From positions 21,694,017-21,758,016 of the forward strand of contig NC_065919.1 of the NCBI RefSeq assembly GCF_024586455.1: a DNA stretch of 64,000 bases, read 5' to 3'. The stretch is from Bactrocera neohumeralis (taxonomy: Eukaryota; Arthropoda; Insecta; Diptera; Tephritidae). Position numbers and translations under genes: made by a program. Positions 45,691-56,240 of this stretch are shown piece after piece; position 1 is the stretch's first letter, and each line of letters begins with the position of its first letter. The notes under the pieces are model-generated. The model did not search any database and had not been told where the DNA came from. It worked only from the letters and a program-made list of their open reading frames with translations.

Positions 45691-46810
45691 TAGAAAGAGG
45701 ACAGACAATCATTGGTTCCGGTAATGTAAAGAAGGCATCAGATAAAAAAAAAAAATGTCATCAGAGAAAAGAGAAAGAAAATTTTTAAAAAAAGCCTGGG
45801 TGCAGCTGCTTCCAAATACCTAGCTGAAACAGTTATTAAAGGAACACGTAAGACACATTATTCATGAGGATATATGTTTGCAACAACACAAACATTTAAG
45901 CAAATTTAATTTAAAATTTTACTAAGATGCAAAAAAACAAACAAAAATAAAAATTATTTAAACTGCGTTTGAAATATATCATCATTGGTTCCTAATGTAC
46001 TATATATTATACAGAGAAGGTACCAGCTTCAAAATGCGTTATATTGCTCCATCATTTAAAACAGTTAATCCTTTAAATATATTAAGAATTAAATTACGAT
46101 GAGCAAGTGCTAAATTCACTAACAATTATATACGCAGCTGCAAAAGTCAACTCAACCCAACATTAAATATGAAAAAAATAATAGTCTAAATGTAACGTTA
46201 CGCTGCGTAAATGTTTCTGTGCGACAACAACAAAACAATATTTTTCCTACAAATTAGCCTTACATAATCACAACATTTCCACAGTTCCATGCTTGTTGAC
46301 CTTTGAAAACTCCCGCGACTAATTAAAAGTAATCACTTGGCAGTCGAGAAGAGAATTTTTATGACTCAATTAACTGGCGCAAAGAGTGGCATGCGAGAGT
46401 CATTGAACCACCTTTATTGTGTCGTTGCAGGCGTATCATAACTCATTAAGTGGAGCAAACAAGAGCTGACTTAATAAAAAGAAACAAAAAATACCAGCGT
46501 ACAACAGCAACAAGTGTGTAAGCAGAAAAAGTAACCAGCTCATTTTTGTTGACCTTCTGCGTTGGGAGAACACGCAACCCAAGCCCAAGCCCAGCATAAG
46601 TACGCAAAAAAGGTAATATGTAAAAAAATTGAAGATAAACGAAGGAAAAAATCTGAAGTTTTTCCATTTGCCGCTATTAACTTGCTAGTGAAATGCGTAT
46701 AAAGAGTTGAAAGCCCTAAGTAAACAATAATTATTGTTGCGGACATTGTTGCGAAGGAAATGGATGTAGTTTTAGGAGAGTAAAAATATGGTTGAAGAAC
46801 AAATAATAAC
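45691..46810. other. AT-rich unique-looking DNA, no gene seen
   Basis: Poly-A and AT-rich runs (45,725-45,800; 45,930-45,960), then unique-looking sequence. No known protein. Confidence 0.5.
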
Positions 46811-47283
46811 TAAAACAAGAAAAGACATTAACATCGGTTGCACCAAAGCTATTATATAATAAACTTCAAAGGAACTTGATTTCGATCGTATTTTCGGTTA
46901 GTTTGTATGGCAACTATATGCTAGAAATAAAAGTCCGATCTAAACAATTTCTTCGGGGTTTGCATCGTTGCCTCGTACACTAATAAGTGTCAAATTTGAA
47001 TGCAGATAACTTATCAAAATAAAAAAAGTTGTTGACACAAGCACTTGATTCCGATTGTTCAATTTGTGCGGCAGTAATGGTTACAGTGATCCGATTCGAC
47101 GGTTTCGAAACATGAGCAGATTCTTGGGAAAAAAGAATGTGTGCAAAGCTTCAGGTCCGATATCAGCGTTGCACAGACGCATATGAACGTCAAGCTGATC
47201 AATCATACATATATGTATATACCTTGTAGTTTTCAACAACTGGGTGTTGCAAATTGTTGAAAAACTTAATATTCAGGTTAAAA
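46811..47283 (+). repeat. Hairpin-ended repeat HE-1, near-complete diverged copy
   Basis: It starts 'taaaacaagaaaagacattaacatcggttgcacc' and follows HE-1 through 'tttgtatggcaactatatgc', 'tccgatctaaacaatttcttcgg', 'cttgattccgattgttcaatttg' and 'caactgggtgttgcaaattg', to 'cttaatattcagg' in place of the terminal ATACCC hairpin. The 5' hairpin is present, the 3' hairpin lost. Confidence 0.7.
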
Positions 47284-47486
47284 AAAAAAGAAAAAAAATT
47301 TATAAAAAAATTGGTTGATTAAGCTCAGTTCGAATCTATACCTCATTTGAAACTACGAGAGCACTGGCATGTTTCCATCAAGTTTCTTGAAACAGCTTTG
47401 GTCAATGAGAACCGATTGAAGAATGTCTTGTTAAAATCATTAAAACTACGAAAAGTTAAAACTTGACGAAGACGATACTTACTATA

Positions 47487-48236
47487 TAAGGTGCTTTCCA
47501 AAGTAAATAGGACATTTTGAATATAGCGCCACATGGTGGCTGGTGTTTTAAAGTTGGTAAAACTTTTGCCGAAATGTTTCAATTAATGAAACAAGTTTAT
47601 GGCGATGATTGCCTATCCCGTGGCAGAGTGCACGAGTGCTTTCAACGTTTTCAAAGTGGTCGTGAGGACATAAATGACGATCAACATGTGGGCCAATCAA
47701 AATCCGTGATCATCGGAAATTCCATCGAAACTGTGCGTAAATTCATCAAAAATCAGCCGAAATCATCATTGAAATTTATGGAAATGGAATTGAACATCTC
47801 CAAAATATCGATTTATCGCATTTTGACCGAACATTTGGGCTTACGAAAGGTGTGTGCACGATTTGTTCAGCACAAATTGACTGACGACCAAAAATTGCTC
47901 AGAATCCAACATTCGAAGCACGATTATTTGACCAAAAATCACATTTAACCATTAACCACTCCCCGTATTCACCTGATATGGCACCGTGCGACTTCTTCTT
48001 TTCGGAAAAATGCATTTGCCCATGAAAAGAAAGCAGACGTAGAGGCCATTCAAAAGGCTTGCATCGGCATACTGGCGGCCATACCGGCCAACGAGCTAAA
48101 ACACTCGTTCGACATGCTTTTGGACCCTGCAAAAAGCTGTATTGAAGCAGAAGGAGACCATTTTGAATAAAATAAATTGATTTTGCCGAAAAAACCTTTT
48201 TCTTTTAAAGTCCTTTTTACTTTGGAATGAACCTTG
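47487..48236 (+). mobile_element. Mariner deletion derivative with paired terminal inverted repeats and TA flanks
   Basis: A 750-bp element. The left end (47,487-47,514) and right end (48,209-48,236) are inverted copies of about 28 bp sharing AAGGT and TTCCAAAGTAAA-AGGAC. Each is flanked by TA (47,485-47,486; 48,237-48,238), the mariner target site. Inside is the amino half of a transposase (47,517-47,948), then a jump to its last part: SPDMAPCDFF with the third catalytic Asp (47,990-47,992), EAIQKACIGILAAIPANELK and the tail EAEGDHFE ending at TAA before the right repeat. The core with the first two catalytic residues is deleted. It could only move with transposase supplied by another copy. 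Confidence 0.9.
47517..47948 (+). pseudogene. Mariner transposase N-terminal half (in deletion derivative)
   Basis: The open frame reads WCFKVGKTFAEMFQLMKQVY, DDCLSRGRVHECFQRFQSGR and ISIYRILTEHLGLRKVCARF, giving two helix-turn-helix units that would bind the inverted repeats. It resembles mariners annotated as GVQW3/FLJ37770-like. The first in-frame ATG codes the Met of EMFQ (47,576), so the usual start is lost or lay upstream. The frame ends about where the internal deletion falls. Confidence 0.8.
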
Positions 48237-48238
48237 TA

Positions 48239-48886
48239 CCACTTGCGATGACCTCGAGCTAAAAGTATTTGAAAATACGCTTGTGCTAGCAATTAACCAA
48301 CTCTTTCAAGGTCAAGTGAAATACGTCCATCCAATAGTAAACTGTACGAAAACAGCGGAGCTATAACCTGTTCCTAATCTGCTGAGATTGGCGAATTAAT
48401 TCGATATTATTGCCAGTAAGATCCCTTAAACTATTCTCGAGCGGTCAATGAGCTCAGAGTGCTGTATATCCGTCCTTTAGAGGAGTCGACGCTAATCTCT
48501 TTGTAGACTGTTGCGCCAAAGTTTTGTTGAAGTTTGCATAAATTGAAGCCTACTTATTGGCGAATAATCCATCGAGACCCACGAATAATTTAAATTTGTT
48601 TTTGTACATTTAGTTCATTTTAACATCTCTTTTTTTACTATACCGCAATCTTCCCCTTTTTATGACTTTCATACATTATATTTGTAAGTAAGGTTTTTGC
48701 TGTATTTGCATTCTAGTTTTGAAGTTAGCTTATATTATTGAAGATTTGTTCTTTGTCAGAGGCTTAATTTTTAGATGTTAATATCAGTACTGCGTTCTGA
48801 AGAAGACTTAAGACACGAACTCGGTTTACAAATTTACTCAAATGCTCTCCTTACTGGTAATCCTTATTAAATTTTATTATACCCTG
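48239..48886. other. AT-rich DNA, no gene seen
   Basis: No recognised repeat or protein. Confidence 0.5.
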
Positions 48887-49056
48887 AACAGGGTATATTA
48901 AGTTTGCCACGAAGTTTGTAACACCCAGAAGGAAGCGTCGGAGACCCTTTAAAGTATATATTTAAATGATCAGTATGTCGAGCTGAGTCGATTTAGCCAT
49001 GTCCGTCTGTCTGTCTGTCCGTCTGTATATATGTATACGAACTAGTCCCTCAGTTT
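48887..49056 (-). repeat. Hairpin-ended repeat HE-1, 3'-end fragment (reverse)
   Basis: The perfect hairpin ATACCCTG-AA-CAGGGTAT (48,889-48,906) opens a reversed HE-1 copy: 'gtttgtaacacccagaaggaagcgtcggagacc', 'gagctgagtcgatttagccatg', 'gtccgtctgtctgtctgtccg', 'cgaactagtccctcag'. It is cut at 49,056 exactly where HE-2 starts, so HE-2 may have inserted here. Confidence 0.8.
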
Positions 49057-49956
49057 TTATTATACTCTCGCAACAAAGTTGCTAAGGAGAATATTATAGT
49101 TTTGTTCACATAACGGTTGTTTGTAAGTCCTAAAACTAAAAGAGTCAGATATAGGGTTATATATACCAAAGTGATCAGGGTGATGAGTAGAGTTGAAATC
49201 CGGATGTCTGTCTGTCCGTCCGTCCGTCTGTCCGTCCGTCATCCGTGCAAGCTGTAACTTGAGTAAAAATTGAGATATCATGATGAAACTTGGTACACGT
49301 ATTCCTTGGCTCCATAAGAAGGCTAAGTTCGAAGATGGGCAAAACCGACCCACTGCCACGAGTACAAAATGGCGAAAACCGAAAACCTATAAAGTGTCAT
49401 AACTAAGCCATAAATAAAGATATTAAAGTGAAATTTGGCACAAAGGATCGCATTAGGGCGGGGCATATTTGGACGCAAATTTTTTGGAAAAGTAGGCGTG
49501 GCCCCGCCCCCTACTAAGTTTTTTGTACATATCTCGAAAACTACTATAGCTATGTCAACCAAACTCTATAGAGTCGATTCCTTCAGGCATTTCCATATAC
49601 AGTTAAAAAATAGAAGAAATCGGATAATAACCTCGCCCACCTCCCATACAAAGGTTTTGTTGAAAATCACTAAAAGTGCGTTAACCGACTAACAAAGAAC
49701 GTCAGAAACACTAAATTTACGGAAGAAATGGCAGAAGGAAGCTGCACCTAGGCTTTTTTTAAAAATTGAAAATGGGCGAGGCGTCGCCCACTTATGGACC
49801 AAAAACCATATTTCAGGAACTACTAATCTAATTAATTTTACAGCAAAAAAAAAAATATATATATAAATGACGGATAATAAAATCTCGATTATCACTTTAT
49901 CATGCGAGAATATAAAATGTTCGGTGACACCCGAACTTAGCCTTTCTTTACTTGTT
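49057..49956 (+). repeat. Hairpin-ended repeat HE-2, full-length copy (900 bp)
   Basis: It starts 'ttattatactctcgcaacaaagttgc' (stem GCAAC/GTTGC, then CTCTC/GAGAA) and ends 'gcgagaatataaaat' + hairpin GTTCGGTGACACCCGAAC (49,919-49,936) + 'ttagcctttctttacttgtt'. The opening TATACTCTCGC is inverted as GCGAGAATATA near the end. The interior has a GTCC/GTCT run (49,207-49,241), 'gtaacttgagtaaaaattgagatatc', 'aaagtaggcgtggccccgcccc' and 'gggcgaggcgtcgccc'. No coding capacity. It shares its last 40 bp with the first bases of HE-1 when reversed, so the two families seem related. Confidence 0.8.
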
Positions 49957-49984
49957 AAGATATTGTTTTAAAATTTTGCAAACG

Positions 49985-50035
49985 TCATTTTCTCATCAAG
50001 AAGCTGCTCATTTGTCGGAACTGCCGATATCCAAG
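49985..50035 (-). repeat. HE-1 scrap (reverse)
   Basis: 'catcaagaagctgctcatttgtcggaactgccgatatc' is the reverse complement of the central HE-1 phrase seen at 19,622-19,660. Nothing else of the repeat remains. Confidence 0.6.
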
Positions 50036-50960
50036 CCCAATCAAGATTTTAGGACATTAGAGTCGGCATGGCGACATGGACATGGTGCCATACTCAAATT
50101 TGTTGAGAAACTTCGCCTACACTGGCAATGGGACTAAGAAAGATTGAGAGCCGAGGAAATAAACACAACACAACCAATGTTGCTGTATATGAATATATTA
50201 TTTTTCCCTCAACCAATGTTGCTGTATAATGGATATATTGACGAATCGAAGCGTGAAATAAGAACAGGAGTGAACTTCTTCTGTAGTAATCCATACATTG
50301 AAGGCAGCTTCAAACTGCATTACTGCAGTTCAGTCCTTCAGGTTGAAATTGTGGGCATAACAAAAGGTGTCAAGTGGCTTCTGCCCTAATAAGCATTTTC
50401 ATAACCTCTTTAATGGATATTGTAGTCTCAATTAAGGCTATCTGTAGCGCCAGGACTAAGTCTCACTACGTTGAGTTATACAAGCAGACAATAAGTATAC
50501 TTTCAATGGGTAACTTAATATCTTATGATTAATAGTTATATAAGAATAGAAGGAAAAAGAAAGGCAGACGACAAGCCGTCAATGCTTGGTACACTAGCAA
50601 CACAGCGCATACCACAAAGTTAGTTCTTGGTACGGTTGATGGTGGACAGATAAAAAAGCTCTTACTTTTAGGGAAAAATAAGCTTAGTACCATTGTTTGA
50701 CTCATCGCAGGGCACCTACACTTCAAATAACACCTTAAGAATATGTAAAAAATATATTGGTTGGTATACAGTGCATGCGCGGAAGATAACGTGTCGTTGG
50801 AACATTATCTATGCGAATGCCTAACCTTCACCCGGATGAGACTCGATATGTTGCACGGATCCCAATGCTACAACTTAAGAGACTTTTGACAGCAAGGGTG
50901 AAAAGTATCAAGTATTTTACCAAATCCACTGAGTTGCTGGATAAGGCTTGAATTGATTTT
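50036..50960 (+). mobile_element. RNase H-type non-LTR fragment (linker, RNase H, Cys/His tail)
   Basis: The plus strand reads WRHGHGAILKFVEKLRLHW (near 50,072-50,130), then DESKREIRTGVNFFCSNPYI, EGSFKLHYCSSVLQVEIVG and ITKGVKWLLP (50,238-50,389; first RNase H strands, with the usual FQAE reading LQVE). After a gap it reads ACAEDNVSLEHYLCECLTFT and RMRLDMLHGSQ (50,775-50,870), the C-X(n)-H-X4-C tail. Frameshifts and stops intervene. Wording differs from the 36.4 kb copy, so it is a second member of the group. Confidence 0.75.
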
Positions 50961-51111
50961 ATTCTTCAATCTAGAAACTGAAAAGACATATATTCATTTA
51001 GTGCCTCAGCTGCCTGTTGACATTAGAATTAGGGGTACCATGTGGGCAAACTCATTTAATTGAAAAATCTTCGAGAGAATTTAAGGTACAATTTTGGGTA
51101 TATAATATGGT

Positions 51112-51618
51112 TTAAGTTAGTAGTCTGGTAACTACTGAAGTTAAATTTCAAGGGTAAATAACAAAATGGCGGACTTTGAAAAAAAGTCGCTCTATTTTAG
51201 CAAAGAAAGGGTTGTAAACAAAAAGTTAGGGGTGAAAAAATTTCTCGTTAGTACCGACGAGAACTATAAGTATGTAGAACAGCCTAGGAGAGGGCACAAT
51301 AGACCCAAGGTCGCAGTGCATGCCTCAATTCAATTCTATTCTAGAACAGCCTGTTTAAATTTGAAATCAATCGGTTCAGTAGAAAAAGTTAGGACCCGGG
51401 CCGATCAAAAAAACAATGTTTTGAGAAAAACGCGTTTAAAGTTCAACAACTCCGAGAGAGAGGACTCCGAGGCGCTCTAGGAAACTCATCATAACTCCCG
51501 AAATATTTCGAATTTCTGTCTGAAATTTCACAGTGTATTCTCAAGACATTGTACATTCAAATTAAGCAAACAAAAAGTTTCGATTTTTTGAACCCAAGTT
51601 ACCAGACTACTACCTTAA
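51112..51618. mobile_element. MITE-like element, 507 bp, 22-bp terminal inverted repeats
   Basis: The left end TTAA-GTTAGTAGTCTGGTAACT (51,112-51,133) and right end (51,597-51,618) are inverted copies with one mismatch, both closing on TTAA. The interior has the short phrases 'gtttaaatttgaaatcaatcgg' and 'gggccgatcaaaaaaacaatg' and a 104-codon plus-strand frame (51,166-51,480) that resembles no known protein and is probably chance. TTAA at both edges could be a piggyBac-type target duplication or simply part of the repeat. No transposase is present, so it would be non-autonomous. Confidence 0.8.
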
Positions 51619-52884
51619 GTTATAAGGTGAGGTAGTTTCGTTTGAACTCAGTTCTTCTTTTCTTCGCTACTCTCTGTTAATTAAATAAAAAAAAACAGTT
51701 GTTTTTGGTAAATAAACTTTATGCGTTGCATTTCACCATAATAATTTATAATGACTACACTTTCATATTTTAGTATTTACTGCGCCGGCGATTACAAATG
51801 CCTTGGAAAAGGGCGAAATCGCTTTTTAATAGCAAATATTTGTGCTAAAGAAAAGCAACGAAAGTAATTTTACTTTTCAAATTTATCAATCAAAGTGTTA
51901 TTTCGTACAAACGTCGTACAAACCTATCAGCAGTTGCTTATTGCATGTGTGTGTGTCTGTGGTGAAAAAGAATAAAACCTATAAGCAGCAATCCGACGCT
52001 ATAATTAATGGCAGATCAAGACTAAAACGGTAATTCATGAGCTTTTACACAGTCGTATTCATGCATGTGTCTATACTATGTGTGAATGTGTATATACTAT
52101 GTGTGTATACTATGTGTGAATGTGTGTGCATGCGTTTAGACTAATTTCAATGTCGATCAACGCTTTAGCGGCCACACTTTGGCCAACAGCGCGCACTGAG
52201 CATTTAGGCACACAGCGCATAACTGATCATTAGCGCGCTATGAAAGGTGAGAGTTGCCACAATTGACGCGCAGTGACTGCGCCTGCTACTGTTGCCGCAA
52301 AGTATTGGCTGCCACAAGCATGCATTGTATGCAATTGTGGCGTTTGCTGCCGCCGCAGCGCTACATTAACGTCATGTGGCGCGCTCCGTTTGCCACCGCG
52401 AACGCGTTGCCCAAATAGATCGGTCCCCTCGCGCCGCCGCGTGCGTCCGCTTAATTGCTTTGTTTGGGCACAGCGTGATCCATCAAAATGGAAAGTGTTC
52501 GTCAAAAAAGCATTGGTATGAGAAAAAACGGCGCTGCAGTAAAAGTGCCAACACATGCCGTTATTCATAGCTACAAATGTACAAGTATGTAGCATATCAG
52601 TTAAACGTCGAAATACTCCAAATGCTGCTGTGCAATTTCATGGCTGTGGCGGGCGGAGGCGACAGGTGGCTGCTTTGTTGCATGTATTGCTGCTGTTTAA
52701 CTGCTTTTTATTCTTTAGGTGTGATGAACTGGAGCGCTTTTGTGTGGCATACCGCTTGTGGTTCATGGGTTCATGCACCACAGCAGCAACGAAATAAAAA
52801 CTATATTGAAAGTGAATATTTATAATACATACGGCGAAAAATTTGACTACCGGTGTTTAATTGTTTATTATGTTTGGTGAAAAC
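51619..52884. other. Unique-looking DNA; TG minisatellite and GC-rich block; no gene seen
   Basis: Between 52,150 and 52,520 the sequence is GC-richer with several CG sites (gcgcgctat, cgccgccgcgtgcg) and open frames on both strands of 60-120 codons, none resembling a known protein. It is similar in texture to 33.0-33.9 kb and 24.2-24.7 kb. It might be host exon or regulatory DNA. Confidence 0.4.
52058..52132. repeat. TATACTATGTGTGAATGTG minisatellite
   Basis: Three to four imperfect units of a 16-24 bp phrase (ctatactatgtgtgaatgtg) lie in tandem. Short and imperfect. Confidence 0.75.
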
Positions 52885-53388
52885 AACAAGTAAGGAAGGG
52901 CTAATTTTGCCTGTTTTAGGCTAAGAGGTATACACTGTTATCTGTAAAACATGTTGTCTCATTTTCATTGAAGTAAATGATCGAATCAAGTGGAATTTAA
53001 AATTTTGCTATTTGGGAAGTAGGCGTGGTTGTTGTTCGATTTCGCTCATTTTCGCACTGTAGCATAGAATGGTAGAATAATGTTATATACTGAATTTGAT
53101 AGAAATCGGTCTAGCAGGTCCCAAGACATCTGATTTTACCTAATAGTGGACAGTGCTGCGCTCATCGGTATCCCTGAATACTTTATTTTATTGCTCAGCT
53201 ATGACACTCGTTTTCCTTTAAAGGCGTTGGTCCGTCTACGCATATTTTCGAACTCCGCTTTACTTTTTTGCCAAGGAACATATGTAGGACACAGGATATC
53301 TTAATTTTTACTCAAGTTACAACTTGCACGAACGGTTGGACGGACAGACAGTCAATCACCCAGATTCAAACTCTCGTCCTCCTGATCA
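52885..53388 (-). repeat. Hairpin-ended repeat (HE-2/HE-3 type), reversed, interrupted by satellite
   Basis: It begins 'aacaagtaaggaagggctaa' (52,885), the reversed end of the HE families, continues through 'ggaagtaggcgtggttgttg' (53,017), 'agaaatcggtctagcaggtccc' and 'ttactcaagttacaacttgcacg' (reverse of the HE-2 phrase), then 'ggacggacagacag' and 'cctgatcatttatacc', where the 7-bp satellite starts. The expected far end of the repeat is not found on the other side of the satellite. Confidence 0.65.
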
Positions 53389-55801
53389 TTTATACCTTAT
53401 ACCTTATACCTTATACCTTATACCTTATACCTTATACCTTATACCTTATACCTTATACCTTATACCTTATACCTTATACCTTACACCTTATACCTTATAC
53501 CTTATACCTTATACCTTATACCTTATACCTTATACCTTATACCTTATACCTTATACCTTATACCTTATACCTTATACCTTATACCTTATACCTTATACCT
53601 TATACCTTATACCTTATACCTTATACCTTATACCTTATACCTTATTATACCTTATACCTTATACCTTATACCTTATACCTTATACCTTATACCTTATACC
53701 TTATACCTTATACCTTATACCTTATACCTTATACCTTATACCTTATACCTTATACCTTATACCTTATACCTTATACCTTATACCTTATACCTTATACCTT
53801 ATACCTTATACCTTATACCTTATACCTTATACCTTATACCTTATACCTTATACCTTATACCTTATACCTTATACCTTATACCTTATACCTTATACCTTAT
53901 ACCTTATACCTTATACCTTATACCTTATACCTTATACCTTATTTACCTTATACCTTATACCTTATACCTTATACCTTATACCTTATACCTTATACCTTAT
54001 ACCTTATCGCCTTATACCTTATACCTACTTGTAGGACCTTATACCTTATACCTTATACCTTATACCTTATACCTTATACCTTATACCTTATACCTTATAC
54101 CTTACATCTTATACCTTATACCTTATATCTTATACCTTATACCTTACACCTTATACCTTACACCTTATACCTTATATACCTTATACCTTATACCTTATAC
54201 CTTACACCTTATACCTTATACCTTATACCTTACACACCTTATACCTTATACCTTATACCTTATACTTTATACCTTATACCTTATACCTTATACCTTATAC
54301 CTTATACCTTATACCTTATACCTTATACCTTATACCTTATACCTTATACCTTATACCTTATACCTTATACCTTATACCTTATACCTTATACCTTATACCT
54401 TATACCTTATACCTTATACCTTATACCTTATACCTTACACCTTATACCTTATACCTTATACCTTACATCTTATACCTTACATCTTATACCGTATACCTTA
54501 TACCTTATATCTTATACCTTATACCTTACACCTTATACCTTATACCTTATACCTTATACCTTATACCTTACACCTTATACATTATACCTTATACCAAATA
54601 CCTTATACCTTATACCTTATACCTTAACCTTATACCTTATACCTTATACCTTATACCTTATACCTTATACCTTATACCTTATACCTTATACCTTATACCT
54701 TATACCTTATACCTTATACCTTATACCTTATACCTTATACCTTATACCTTATACCTTACACCTTATACCTTATACCTTATACCTTACACCTTATACCTTA
54801 TACCTTATACCTTATACCTTATACCTTATACCTTATACCTTATACCTTATACCTTATACCTTATACCTTATACCTTATACCTTATACCTTATACCTTATA
54901 CCTTATACCTTATACCTTATACCTTATACCTTATACCTTATGCCTTATACCTTATACCTTATACCTTATACCTTATACCTTATACCTTATACCTTATACC
55001 TTATACCTTATACCTTATACCTTATACCTTATACCTTATACCTTATACCTTATACCTTATACCTTATACCTTATACCTTATACCTTATACCTTATACCTT
55101 ATACCTTATACCTTATACCTTATACCTTACACCATATACCTTATACCTTATACCTTATACCTTATACCTTATACCTTATACCTTATACCTTATACCTTAT
55201 ACCTTATACCTTATACCTTATACCTTATACCTTATACCTTATACCTTATACCTTATACCTTATACCTTATACCTTATACCTTATACCTTATACCTTATAC
55301 CTTATACCTTATACCTTATACCTTATACCTTATACCTTATACCTTATACCTTATACCTTATACCTTATACCTTATACCTTATACCTTATACCTTATACCT
55401 TATACCTTATACCTTATACCTTATACCTTATACCTTATACCTTATACCTTATACCTTATACCTTATACCTTATACCTTATACCTTATACCTTATACCTTA
55501 TACCTTATACCTTATACCTTATACCTTATACCTTATACCTTATACCTTATACCTTATACCTTATACCTTATACCTTATATCTTATACCTTATACCTTATA
55601 CCTATACCTTATACCTTATATCTTATACCTTATACCTTACACCTTATACCTTACACCTTACACCTTATACCTTATACCTTATACCTTATACCTTATACCT
55701 TATACCTTATACCTTATACCTTATACCTTATACATTATACCTTATACCTTATACCTTATACCTTATACCTTATACCATATACCTTATACCTTATACCTTA
55801 C
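53389..55801. repeat. Satellite array of a 7-bp unit (ATACCTT)n, 2.4 kb
   Basis: About 340 head-to-tail copies of ATACCTT. Long stretches are perfect (e.g. about 55,145-55,570 and 54,790-54,935). Variants are mostly TACACCT and TATATCT, clustered at 54,100-54,600 and 55,580-55,665. Small insertions interrupt it at 53,644, 53,941, 54,008 and 54,024-54,038 (acttgtagg). One strand has no G. The unit has no stop in any plus-strand frame, so all three frames stay open and give the same LIPYTLY heptapeptide (872 codons at 53,268-55,886), while the minus strand hits TAA every 21 bases in each frame. The open frame is a by-product of the repeat, not a gene. Confidence 0.97.
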
Positions 55802-56059
55802 AGATATTCAAGGTCCAGGCTTGTATTCAGCTCCGATAAAGTTCAAAAAAACCCTCTTTCCAATTACAATTACCTTTAAACGTTAAATGTAAAGCTAAGA
55901 TTATTCTTTTGCGAAAATATAGAAAATATAAAGGCTATTTGCCGGATAATATTGAGTAAATTTTCATTATTTTTTGTTTGAGTAAGTAAACTATGCCCTC
56001 ACAGTAGATACCCAGTCGACACCAAGCAACTTTTTGCAAGCGCACAAAAGATTACTATG

Positions 56060-56240
56060 ATACGCGATGCCTCAAAAGTGGAAACGTCGAAGACCCTATA
56101 AGATATTTATCTGATCATTTAATAATGTTATGCTGCTCGTCCGCCTGTCTGTGCACTGTATAGTAAATGCGAACCAGTCTCTCAGCTTTTGAGATATCGA
56201 TTATGCAAATTGTACTAGTCCTGACCTAAAAATTTGCCTA
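56060..56240 (-). repeat. Hairpin-ended repeat HE-1, reversed fragment
   Basis: 'gtggaaacgtcgaagaccctataag', 'ctgatcatttaataatg', 'gtccgcctgtctgtgc' and 'cgaaccagtctctcagcttttgagatatcg' match the HE-1 3' half reversed. Both termini are missing. Confidence 0.65.

Noticed and set aside
51166..51480. 104-codon frame starting ATGGCGGAC
   Set aside because: It sits inside the MITE-like element, shows no known domain, and such frames are common by chance in short non-autonomous elements.
53389..55801. Could the heptamer array be a CRISPR array or a telomere?
   Set aside because: There are no spacers between units, so it is not CRISPR. The unit is not TTAGG and flies lack telomerase-type repeats; unique sequence continues on both sides.
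53268..55886. 872-codon open frame reading LIPYTLY repeats
   Set aside because: The 7-bp satellite has no stop codon in any plus-strand frame, so frames of this kind arise automatically. The overlapping frames at 53,324-54,034 and 54,940-55,839 encode the same peptide in another register.
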